Assembly (NCBI GenBank): GCA_028564675.1 | Contig: JAOVVO010000104.1 | Coordinates: forward strand, 1-64,000 | Source of the DNA: Onchocerca lupi | Taxonomy: Eukaryota > Nematoda > Chromadorea > Rhabditida > Onchocercidae | Length of the DNA: 64,000 nucleotides | Direction: 5' to 3' | Shown here: in pieces, positions 25,201 through 38,600 of the stretch | Layout: each line of letters opens with the position of its first letter | Numbering within the stretch: the stretch's first letter is position 1 | Translations under genes and position numbers: made by a program | Notes under the pieces: generated by a model | The model's database searches: none | What the model saw: the letters and a program-made list of their open reading frames with translations, nothing else | Told to the model about the DNA's origin: nothing

Positions 25201-28200
25201 AAATAGATAATAACTCTGATTAATATCTCATTCGCAATGATACCGATTTTCAACCGATGGAATCATACTTGACAATTATTTTCTTTCTATCATTTCTCTT
25301 CCTTTTTTTTTAACTTCTTTTCAAAGAATAACCCAGCAAAATATGATTCAGAAAGGTAATTTAGTAAAATATGATCCCGAACGATCAATGAAATATGATC
25401 TTGAAATATAATTTAGTGAAATATGATTCCGAATCATGATTCAGAAAAGAATGATGATCGAAGTACAATTCCAGAGGATAATTCAATGAAATATGATCTC
25501 GATTCATAATTCAGAAGAGGATAATTCTAAAGAATAATTCAGCTAATAGAAAAAAGAGTGAGGAAAAAAAGCTACTAGAAATATTTCAAATTTTCAGAAG
25601 CATTTAAATTTAAACAACATTGAACAAACATATTGTATCAAAAAAATTAGGTATTTTTGCGATCAAATAATTACCTCATCACAAATACAAATTTTTGTAC
25701 GTGAAACTTTAGGCTGATAAAGATCATGATAACCGATCGGTGTTTTAGCATTCTGGAAATCTTGACTTTTTCGTGCTAAAACTCGTCCACCACCAACTGG
25801 GAATAGGAAATAATAGCACATATTGAGTGGAAAATCAGTAATTGTATCAGCTGGTAGTATCTTTCGACGAAATGTTATTGTCTGCAAAAAAAAAAATAAT
25901 AATAATAAATAATTTTTTTGACTAATTTCTACAAATAAGACGGTGAAATAATAAACAATTTTTTTTTCGAATATTTTTTTAAATAATATTTTTACTCATT
26001 CACTCAGATCTTATTTTATTTTTTAAACAAGTAAATCTTGACAAATAAATCAGTAAATTGAATAAATGACATTTAATTAAACCTGAATATCATCTTCTTC
26101 TTTACCACCAATTTCATAAATATCTTGACGATCAGCTGGATCAATTGCTGGAAGTTGACGACCGTATGCGAATCGATCCGTAACATATGCTTTACCTTCA
26201 AATACCCAACCGATATAAATATCTGAATTTGCCATTTGACCATTCCGTGAAAAACCAATTCCGGTCCAACGACCCAATTCTTTTGATGAAATTTCAAATT
26301 TTACATCCTTTCGAACCGCATTATATTCCCATTTAGCAATGTAATCACATGCAGCATCATTGCAACCAGCCGGATAACGATATTCCGTTTCGCATGAACT
26401 TGTAGCTAAAAATATTAAACTTTAATTTAAACTTAAATCAAACTTTTTTCCTTTAATTTAATTACTTTGGTGTTACTTTAAATATGCAATCAAATTCTCC
26501 ATAATATTTACACAATATTAATTATATTTCTTCTATCAATTATTTGAAAATTTAATTAAGAAATTCTTTGTATGATAATTTTATATTTCCTTAATTGATA
26601 CTTATTATATCACTTATAAATAAAAAAATGTAATTAATTAATAATTGGATGTGAAATAAAACTTGATAAAATTCACAATTGTCATTATAATAAATTATCA
26701 AATGAATTTTAAAAAATGATAATTAATTAAAAATCAGATTACAGAATGAATTTTAACAAAATTTACAATTCTGATTTTCATAAGTTATTAAATGATGAAA
26801 TAAATTAAAAAAAGAATATTTTACTTTGAATATTTTGTGGAGCAGTACAACTCTGGATGCAAATTTTATGTTTTGATACATGTGGTATATTGATATGCTT
26901 TGATAATTGACCATTCTAAAAAAAAACGAAACACTGTAAAAAAAAGACAAATTTTTCACTTTTAGAAGAAAATTTTTTTTTTTTTAAAATTTCCCATAAA
27001 TTTTCTTTTATATATTCCTCATTCATTCAGATTATCAATGATATAGTGACTAATAATGCACTGCGAAAGATTCATCATTGTTAGATTTCAATTTAGATTT
27101 GTCCAAAAAAACGAATAAATCGTGATAATTTGTGATTTAGTTGCTTTACACTTTATACGTTTTTTTCGCTATAACGGTATTTTAATTTTATTATTAATCA
27201 TTATATCGTTGATAATCAGAATAATGAGGAATGCGTATGCTGAAATATTTAAAACGTAAAATATTCAGCACTTCAATTTCGAAAATTATATTCAATTGAG
27301 CTAAACTTTTAACTTATCTATCTGCTTTTTTCCTGAATGAAAGAAATATTTGATGTCAAAACAGTTCGAAATTAATGAAATTTATAAATAAAATGATCTA
27401 CTTATAAATAACTTAAAAAATAAGTAATTAAATAGAAACTGGATAACAAACTTCGTCTAATCGTCCGCCAGAAACTGGGAATAAAAATTTGTAGCAATTA
27501 GTGTCGCTGAAATGATGATCGGCTTTTCGATCACCAGTATCACGTTTCCGTGTAAACTGCACCCGTAGTACGCCATTTACGTGTGTTCCGATTACAGTTG
27601 GTGTATAAACATCTTGTTTACTATCTTCACGTGGTACACCATAACCGGTGCTATACATATCATGTAATGATAGTTCACCATTTCGACTTTTTACAATAAT
27701 AATATCAGCTTCTACCTGAAAGAATCAATTATTTTAGTTATCTATATAAATAAAAATGTAAATGTACCCTGTTACTACCCATATAACTCTGCAAGTTCGA
27801 CCGATTGCTTACAAATTTTTACACGACCTTGTATTTGAATAGACGTTCCTTTTTATGTAGACATATGTTTTTTTGCGTGTCACGCCCTTGATATCTTAAG
27901 GTAGGTGAGTGGACCGAATTTTTTTGACTTTGCCCTGCACTACGTCTTCATCAACGTACTGAATTTTTTGACTCCGTTTACTTTCTGCATTGACTGCTGC
28001 TACTTCTTGCAGCATTCAAGTTCTTCATCGATTGATTTGAAATTTTCATACAACGTTGCATTTGAATAGGCGCGTGTTTTTAAATAGATAAGGTGAATAA
28101 TTTAAGTTTTTTCGTTTGTTTTTTGCTTCTTGAGGAATGTCGACGTCATTATAGTATATAATGAAGTGTTTCGTTCTGACAATTTATGGATTATCTCCCT

Positions 28201-29550
28201 GACTTCTAATATTATGTCATGTCTTGGATTGCTTCTTTATCGTAAATGTCCGCTGTTCATTTTGACGCAACGTTTCTAATCTGCTTTTATGACAAAATCA
28301 CTTCAAACGAAATCGATAATGTAATATACGCCGAAATATCCGATGCCGACGTCGATAAAAATTTGCATAAAGTTGCGACGGGAATATGACACTGAACTTT
28401 GCAGTACAGGCAGTCACACACAAATCCGTTAAAACTATTGTGGTTAATTATCCAACAGAGTTTTTTAAATTCACTCAATCTGCCAGGGATGTCACCACAC
28501 TACTGCAACTGAAAATCGACGTGCCAATTATGATGTTGCGAAATATCAACCAGCAAAACCTTTTAACTGCATATGGCTTGCAGTAAAAAAAATTAATGAG
28601 CAACGTGATAGAAGCAGCAATCTTGACAGAGATGATGAAGATGTCCTGATTCTCGCATTGCTATCATTCCAGAGGATATACCATTTCGATTTAAGAGACT
28701 ACAATCCCTAATTCAATTGGTGTTTGCAATCATCATCAACAAATCTCAGGATTAATCTTTAGAATTGTGCAATTTAAATCTAGAGACGGATTGCTGCTCA
28801 TGTGGAAAATTATATGTTGTGTGTTTTAGAATCAGCAAACAAAACAATTCTATAACACAGATAACGGAACAACAAAAAATATTGCATGCTCAAAAGCACT
28901 ATGAAATTCATTTTCCCAAAATTAAAAACTCAAGTTCAATGGTTTTCCAAAACTCAAGTTCGACGAGAATTCGGGTTTAACAAATAGTTCAGTTAAGAGT
29001 TTCTATACCGATACAACGACTGTTTTCTAACGACAGAGATCGAGGCAGCAAAATTAGGTCGAGAAATTCTATTCTTCTCTATAAATGACAAGAAAAGAAT
29101 AATCCAGTGATTAAATTGTTTGGATATTCTCAAATAATTTTGAGGACAATGCGGGTGCAATCGATCTACTTTAATTCATCCAACTAATGCCTCGCAAAAG
29201 AACGAACTTAGGTCATCGTACTCGGGCAGAACGGAAGTACTGCGATAATTAATCGCAAATCAAAATGAAGAAGAATGGGCATCAGCGAACGAGTGAACAA
29301 GGAAAAGAATGGCTCAAATGGGAGCAGAGCGACATGCAGCCAGACTTGAAGATGAATAGTTGCGAGCACGTCAGCTTCAGATCTGTTTTGTTTTGAACAG
29401 AAAGGCTCAACAAGAAACAGGAGATAAGCATCAAAACGACTCCGTGTTCAGCAACCACGTATTTAAAATCGCCTTACAATAATGCTAATAAATAATAATA
29501 CTAGTACTACTACTAATAATAATAATAATAAATAATAATTAATAATACTG

Positions 29551-29633
<83 letters not shown>

Positions 29634-32600
29634 TTTATAATAATAATAAATAATAATGATATTCGAACTCAACTTTGTGTCAAAAATTTCAAAAGTAGCA
29701 GGTAAAGACTTTCCGATATCTAAGATTTTGAATTGATATAGATGAGACGCATGTTTAAGAACTTTCGGAGGTTTAAAATTTTGAAGAAACGAACATTGAT
29801 ATTTTTATTTATATAGATAGCTGGAATCGGACATGTGAAGCGTAGCCGGATCAAGCTAGTAAATTAATAATTTTGTTCATAAAGGAAACAATAAAATTTC
29901 AATTTTTGAATCAAATTAATCACAAATTAATTTAAATCGAACTTAATATTATTAATTCTATAGAATTAGCCTCTTATAAGTGATAATGATACGAAAAATC
30001 CTACCATTGTACCGGTAGGTGAGAAACCAACACCTGTCCACCAATTCGACGGTGCACGTGTTTCGATGGAAAATTCAATCTCATCGGTATCATCCAAATA
30101 ATTCCATGCAATGCGATAATCACAATCACGACATCCAGGTGGCCAACGCCAATCACCATAGCAAACATCACCAATAACACCTGAATCCAGAAAAAAAAAG
30201 AAAGAAATTTTTACACTTCCGATAAATAAATTGCTTGAGAAATTCAGTTTAGAGAAAAAAGATGAAATTTGCTATCACCAAAAATACCAAAAATAGGTGG
30301 CAGCAAATTTCATCTTTTTTCAAATTTCAAGTTAGCGATTGCTTTTTTTAGTTTCATTTTTGATCTTTCGAGCTGTTAAATTGCTAATGAAACCAATCAA
30401 TTAAACAGCGGGACGTAGGTGAAATTTGCTTTTTTAAATTAAATTCCAAAATTATTTCAAAAACTAAACATCAATTCCAGTTTGATGAAGGAACAAAAAT
30501 CTTATCAATTAAAAAGAAACGAATCGTAAAAATACCAGATTCCAATGAAGGTTGAAATCTGGCATTTGATATATTTTTTGATTCAACGTTGAGATCGTTT
30601 ACACTTGATTCAGAATCCGTCAAATTCAATTCATGTATTTCAGTTTCCCTATTTTTTGACAATTCAATGACTGATTTCTTCGATTCTGTTCCATTTGAAT
30701 ATTCTGCGGTAGTTGCGATCGTTTTTACCGGTGATTGCGACTTTGATGAAAGATTATGTTGTCGATCATGTGATATACGACGATCTAAAATGAAAAAAAA
30801 AGAAAAAGATAAAAAAGGTGCAATAAAAGTTTAAAAGTTTTTTAAGGAAATTTTATTTTAAAGAAAGCAAGAAGAAGAGATTTATATTAAAAGAATTAAA
30901 AGAAAAAAAAGGAAAAAAATTTTTTCAAAATTTTCATTTCATAATTTTTCAGAAAAAATATTGCCTAATTTATTCATACAAATGTTGAATTATGAATTTA
31001 ATGAGATTCATATTCACTGTTACATGAATGAATTATATAAATAATGCAAAAATTCTACTTTCACGTGGACATTCAGCCCAATAAATACAGCGATCATCTA
31101 TTCGTGCGTAACCATTAATGCATGCACATGCAGGTCGATAACACTGCGTGCATCTTATCCGAGAATATACCTATAATGAATAAAAATAATTGGTTTTAAA
31201 TGAAATAGCAAAAGTTTTGTATGTCAGAAGAACTAAAAACTTTTAGTTTTGACTACAATGAATTGTTCTTCCAGTTCAAATTTTAATTTGATAATAGGAA
31301 ATAATGAACTGAAATGAAATTGATAATTGCCCAGAAAATTGATTTAAATAATCACATTGAGTTTGTATTTTAGACTGGTCAAATTCTGTACTAATTTCAT
31401 TTAATGCTGCATAGTATGGTTGAAATAATTAGTTTCAGAATTTGAAATATTACAAATTTCCGGAATTTGAAAAAAATGTTAATATTTGATATCAATAGAT
31501 CAGAGATAGATCAGATTCGATATTCATTTCGTTTAGCGTTACATGGTAGAATGCACTAATTATTTTTCACTAATTGCAATAATTATTTCCGGATTTGAAA
31601 TATTACTATTAGTGTAATTCCGGAATTGAAATATTACCATTAAACATCAATTAATTAAGTTAAACTTTACATTACTACAATTTGTCTCGCAAGCTCGACC
31701 ACATTCGTTAATTGTTTCGTTGATGCCACAAGTTAAGCTACCGGAAACTATTTCGGTTTCAGCAACTGTTGCTAATGTTGATATTTCCGATTGATTATTA
31801 TCAATATTATTATGATTTTTATTATCAGTATCAATTTCCGCTTGAGTAGAAATTGATGCTCTTGCCTTTATTGGTATTGAAGTAGAGAAATCAGATGCGA
31901 AACGTTGTTCAAGATCTGAAATAAATATTATCTATAATCATTTGGTAAGTTTAACATTTCAATTAAAATTTGAAATTAATTTAATTCTATCTAACATTAT
32001 ATGCTTATTAAATTAATAATCATAAATATTTGATATTGAAAATATTTCAAAAATTTATTATGATTTGTAAAGCAAGATGTAATTGATAATGTTGGTGATA
32101 GTGATAATGATAATGTTTACTTGGACAATCTCCCCAAAAGATGCAATTTTCCTTATATCTAACATAATTATCAGCGCATGTACAAGCTGGTTCATCACAA
32201 CTTGCTGGACATGGTGATGCATCGTACATATTTTCACATGTTGGCTCACAAGCAATACCACATTTTGCCCAAGTTGAATTAATTGGACATTCTACTTCAG
32301 CCTGATAACAAATCAATTTTTATTTTTTTTTTTTTCGCAGTAGAAAACTAAAACATGAAATCATTTGAAGTATGAAAAAAAAAAGCCAAAATTTAATGAA
32401 AAATTTTGAATAAAAAAAAAAAGAAAACAAAAATGAAAGTAGTTATTATAAAAAAAAAAAAAAAAAAATTCAAATTGAAATTTATTTTTTGCATTTGCTT
32501 ACCTCTTCAGCGCAAAAATCAAATGATACACAAGTATTATTATCATTTGCTGATCGAACATATCCTTCTTTACAAACACATTTTGGTGTACCACAAACAC

Positions 32601-35600
32601 GTGGACAATTTGGAATTGTTTCCGGAAATCTTGTCCAATCACATGATGCTTCACATTGACGTGTAAATTCCGGACAATGAGAAAATTCTTCATTTTCACC
32701 ACAAATTTCTTTAATCAATAAATACTTCTGTACGATTCTATATTACGATATATACAATTTAACAGAAAAAAAAAAAAAAAAAAAAACAAATAATAAGTAG
32801 AATTATTTTTCAAATAGAGAAAAAATAAATAATTTTTGAAGTTTCGAAAGATTGTATAGTTAATAAAGAATATTGGTAAAATTTATTGTCATCATTTCAA
32901 ATTTCAAAATTTACACTTCATTCTATTCTTTCAAATTCAATTCAGATGTCAACCATGATGATGTAGTCATTTTCTAGAGAAACTTCGTGAATTTCGTTTT
33001 TAGCAATTTTTGGAATTTAAAATCTCTCACTTTCAATTTTAATATTCTGTGAAAGTGACGATTGGCTATCGCTGGTCGATTCAGAAGAAATTACTTCATT
33101 TGTAACAGTTACAAGTTCTTTATTTACAGTTGCTTCAGATGTCAACAATGATGATGTGGTCATCGAATCTTCTGAACTTGCAAAATACCGCGATGAAGGG
33201 CAATATTCATCGGAAATTTTCGGCTTCCAACCAATACCAACCCAAGAATCAGTTTTGAATTTTAATACAAATTCAATTTCATTCTAAAATAAAAGAAATG
33301 ATAAAATTCAGTAAATTAATTAATTTAAATTGATTAATTTTCATCCTAAAAAGAAAAATGATAAAATCTAATTAATTAACTATGATTGAAGGATGTTATT
33401 TCGTATTTTTCAATTATAAAAATTCCTTAATATAGCAAAGAAATTCTCTTTTCAATATAAATATTCCTTTAGTAATAGTTCCCCGAAGATATAAAATTTT
33501 TTATTGTTCTAGTTTATCTTTGATGGAGAATGTCCGTAAATTTTATTATATCCTATTAATATTTCAGATTTGAAATTATCCATTTAATTGATATTTTCCC
33601 ATCTCGAATTATAATTTACATTTATAATTCTAAATCAATGTTTCAATTAATATAACTGGCAATCTGGAACAAAACTTCCAGAATCTTGAAATATTTGAAA
33701 TATAAAATAGAACTTAAAATTAGTAGCAATTAATCATTCATTTGTAATTAAATAATTATTTAATACTATTAATAGCTTGAAATAAGAAATCAGAACCATA
33801 ATTTTTCGAAAAATAAAAATAAAAACTTGAAAATAATTTTTCAAAAAATGACATAGATAACATGAAACAGATAATTTAAAATGGTGGAAAAATTTTAAAT
33901 TATAATGAATAATTTTTTAATAAATGCTTTTAATTTTTTCATTATAAAGTAATTTTTTTTAATGAATAATTTAATAATTTTAATGCATAATTTAATGTAA
34001 TTTTAATTTCATAATACATGATTTTTGATTTCATTTGCTATTTTGATTTATTAATTTATAAAATTATATTCGTATGCTTTTCTTAAATATTAAATTATCG
34101 CATAAAATATATATATATATGTGTGTCTTATTATAAGCCTTTTTATTTCATATCCGTTTTAGATTAAATTAATTTCTTCAACCAAATTTGATAAATTTGA
34201 GACAACAAATTATTTCTTAATGTCAATGTTGACAAGATTGATAACGGAAAAGTATGTTTGTATACGATGATTTATTATCAAATGATGTATAATTCAGGTA
34301 GGAGGAGATGAATGGGATAATTGGTATATTTGTGATAGAATGAATGGATGGACAAAAACAGGTATTTATACGAAATATTTCAAATATACTGATATATCTC
34401 GGTCAAGGTTTCGTGATTTCTTCCAATCATTCCAAATTTCATACTATTGGAATTAATAAATTGCTCAAATACGATAGCATTAATGAATTACCGTACATTT
34501 ATTATAACAAATAGAATGTCATTTCTCAATTTATACCATTTAAAATTAACTATTTTAAAAATTTAAATAGTTAAAAAATCAATTTTTGCCTAATTTAGAT
34601 TAGGTTAGAAAATTAAATTAAAATTTTTGTTTTTTTTTTTTTTGTTTTTCCAAATTATTAAATGGAATTCAACTAATTGTTTCGAAATTTTGAAGTTCTT
34701 AATAATTTGATTTCGATATAATTTTTATTGGATGAAATAAAAGTAAAGTCAGAATTAAAAGAATGAATATAAACAAAAACATCAAAGAAAAAAAGAAATA
34801 TTTCAATATTTGAAAAAAAAAATAAAAATTATCAATTAATGTTCCGATTTTGCAAAGAAAAAAGAGTGAAAAATTCAGTTATTCAAAGGTAAATTCACGG
34901 TGATTCGGAAACAGAAACAACTTGGAAACAAGTATAAAAATTAAAGATTAAAATCCGAAATGTAAATAATCTGGAAAATGAACAAATATACAAATTAAGT
35001 AATATTCAAAATTACATTTGTCGTTGCAAATTATTTGAAATATTATTAGACTTAATTGTTCATTTAATATTATATTCATTGGAAATGGATACAATGGTAA
35101 AAACTTATTTTTAAATTCATTTTAAATGATATCAAAAAAAGAGTAAATTAATAAAAAGATGTGAATAATTTTAGAAATGAACAATATTACAAATTTTTGT
35201 TTAAAAAAAGAATCCCTTTATAAATGAAAGTCTGAGTAATTCAATCATTTCAAACACATTTTTGAATTAATTAACACTAATTAAGATCAACAATAATGCG
35301 GTGAACTGAGATTATTCACTTTTTTTTTTCAATGCATCGTTTCTTTGTCAGAAGTTGATGAAAAAAAACAAAAATGTTTTGCTACGCTAATTTTATAAAA
35401 AATTAATAAATTATTGAATGGAAGTCAATGATTTGCTTCCAAATTTTACGTCACAATCTTTTTTTTTTTCCAATTAAGATTTATTTTTTGAAATGAAATT
35501 ATATATTTCCAAGAAATTTTTCAAATGATATATTTCTTTTTTTTCAACAAAATTTTTTTTTGTTTAAAATTATCATTGAGAAACAAAATTAAAAGAAAGT

Positions 35601-38600
35601 AAACAATCTAATGATTAATTAATGAAAAACAAAACATTTCTGGAAAATCGCACTTTTTTAGATGGTTATGTGATACAATGAATGATTGAAAAATTATGAT
35701 AATTAATGTAAGAGAAAAACGATGATTAATATATAATTATTAGTAATTCAATTTTACTGATTCATAATAAACTTAAGCACCACTAATTAATGAACTTAAC
35801 AATTTAATAATGATTTTAAGCATAATTGTTAATTATTACCGAAATATAAATTTTTTATAATACGAATTTACTTAATAATAATTCATATAATTATTTATTC
35901 GTAATAGTTTAAATCTATGATACGAACCAGTTTAATATATTTGCATATAATCACAAAAATAATATTTATATGCTATTGATAGAATGAATTTTTACTTGTT
36001 AATTTTCATCTGTTAAATTGATAGATTAATGATTTTAGAATGTTAAGATAATATCTAACCTCTAATATTCTCCAATAAATCTTATCATTATCATGTCCAA
36101 CTTCACGCATTTGATATAATGATGGAAGAAATTCCGATTCATCCACAAAGCTCTGTGATACTAAAAATAAATATAAATAAAATTCGAATGTTTCATATAA
36201 AATGAAAAAATTCCATGATTAAAATTATGCAAATATCGATAGTATATTTTATGCATTATGGGAAAATTCGGAAATTTTTTTTTACCGTATACCCAAAATC
36301 TAATAAACAAAATTTAATTTTAACTTCTTACCTAGCAAAATTTAATTTTAACTTGTACATATTTGAATATATTGCATTAATACTAATTAAATAAAATACT
36401 CATAATAATAGTAATAACAGCAATAATCATAATGACTATAATAAGAATGATGACAATAATATTGTTATCACTAATTAATACTGGTAATGATAACAATACT
36501 TGAATATAGCATTGCTGATGAAATATTATCTGTGATAACAAGGATTAAAATAACCAAAAATTACCAAAATTTATTGTTTCAAATTACTTATGTTAAATTA
36601 AATCAAAAATTAAATTTGAACTATTTTTAATTAAATTACTTCAAATTATTTAAATCTTTCGATTATTTAAGTCATTTAAATCTTTAAATTATTAAGAAGA
36701 AAATCTAAAAATATTTCCCAATAAATTACTATGTTATGTGAAGAAATTTTCTATTGATTTGATAATTTGGAATAAATCAATTATTTAAAAGATTTTAAAA
36801 TTATGTGTTATAATTTTATGAATTATTTTGAAATAACAATGTTGGTGAGAAGATATAAATGATTAAAAGTAATTATATTCGTTTAATTTCCTATTATGAT
36901 GCTTCAAATATTTAATAGATAGCAAAAGTTATAGGCAAGCTCTTTAATTAACAGAATTATCTTATAGACTTTTTTACATTTTATAAACTATTCATTTTTC
37001 TATTTTAGATCTTAAATATGGGCATTTTAGGATTCTTATTTCAAGATCCATAAAGGAATTAGATAACATTTATGAAAAAATGAAAAAACTCGAAAAAAAA
37101 ATTCGTCACGTTTTGCACATGAACAAATTTTACAAATGACAATAACTTGAAATTAATATCATCATAAATAGTCGTAATTTTATCCATTAAAATAGCTAAT
37201 TTACATTTATCAAAAATTTTCATAGAAATAATGCATTTTTTTGTAGAAAATACATCTGCGAAAAATAATTCTGTAATGTATCATTCGGATTACTGTAATC
37301 CAGAAAAAAATTGAAAAAAAAAAAAGAATAAATGATACCATGTTGACACATTTTTCCGAAATAACCTCGTTGACAGAAGCATTGCTTCATCGTTACAACA
37401 TCATTCGAGAATACGATACATTTTCCATGATTATTGCAATCTTTCTCATCTTTACATTCATCTATAAGAGCAAAAAAAAAAAGAAATTTTTAATCATATC
37501 ATAATTAATTGATTAAATCAAGTTAATTTGAGTATTAGAATTTGTATAAGCTTTATTTTAATAAAATTTAAAAATATTTAATAATTATAATAAAATTTAT
37601 TATATTATATAATGCATAAATATGATGATAAAAAATATGCTATGCTATTTAATAATAAGATATAAATATTGTATTATTTAGTTAATTTCAACTTATTAAT
37701 AGGTTTGCTAATTAAAATATCATATTCATCAAATTAATCATAGAGAAAGAATTATTAATTAATTTACAAAATTTCAAAATAATATTATTATATCAATTCT
37801 ACTTCTGTTAATAGTATACTAATCATACTGTATTATAAATAATTATTAACATTCGTTCGGCTAATAATTAGTAATCAATTTAATTTCTCTTGAATAAATA
37901 AATTAACTCTCTGGGATCATTTTTTTATCAGTGTATTAACAGCAAAATAGTTCAAATTTTATAATTTTATAAAAATTTTCAAATTTAAAGAACTATTAAA
38001 TTATAAATTTAGTCTATTTCGGCTGTTTTTAAAGAACTATTAAACTATATTAATTAATTGGATAATCATTAAATGTTCCATTAAAAATAAAAAAATAATT
38101 GCTTTCGTAATAAATAATTATTTTAAAAAATTCATTAATTAAATGGTGAAGTTCAAACATGTTACTTTTACAATATCAATAAAAATTGTCTCAAATTTGT
38201 TTCAAACTGATTTAATATTAGATAGATTTAGTCTTTGTACTAAATATATATGATAAGATGAAATTGATTAAATGATTATGGATGAAAAAAAAAAAAAATA
38301 CCGTAATATTGACAATTATCACCGTATGAATGCGAATCACATTCACACATTCCATGTTTCCTCTTTCCATTATTCAAACATGTATCACCATCTGGGATTT
38401 CTAAAAATTTCAATAAAACATTAAATTAAAATCGTTTATTTTGCACGTATTCTTCATTTTCATTTAAATAAATTTTTTTTTCTCATTCAAAATTAAAAAT
38501 ATTTGAATGAATTTTTTTCATTTTTTAAATTATTGCTTGAAAATATTCAGTTTAACATTAGCTTTTAATATTATTTGTATATCTAAAAAAAAGTGGTGGA

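Larger units (their letters stand above)
27741..29859 (+). mobile_element. Helitron C, complete ends, in an intron
   Basis: This 2,119-bp copy starts TCTATATAAATAAAAATG right after host A (27740) and ends AGCCGGATCAAGCTAG right before host T (29860). TC start, CTAG end and A|T target without duplication are the hallmarks of Helitrons. The 3' end is preceded by an inverted copy of the 5' head (29700-29819). Inside are a Rep piece, a helicase C-terminal piece, a permuted Rep N-terminal piece and a TAA microsatellite. It is non-autonomous, and lies antisense to the host gene, between exons 14 and 15. Confidence 0.9.

Noticed and set aside
29463..29672. 69-residue isoleucine/tyrosine-rich ORF on the minus strand
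   Set aside because: It is a translation of the (TAA)n microsatellite inside Helitron C.
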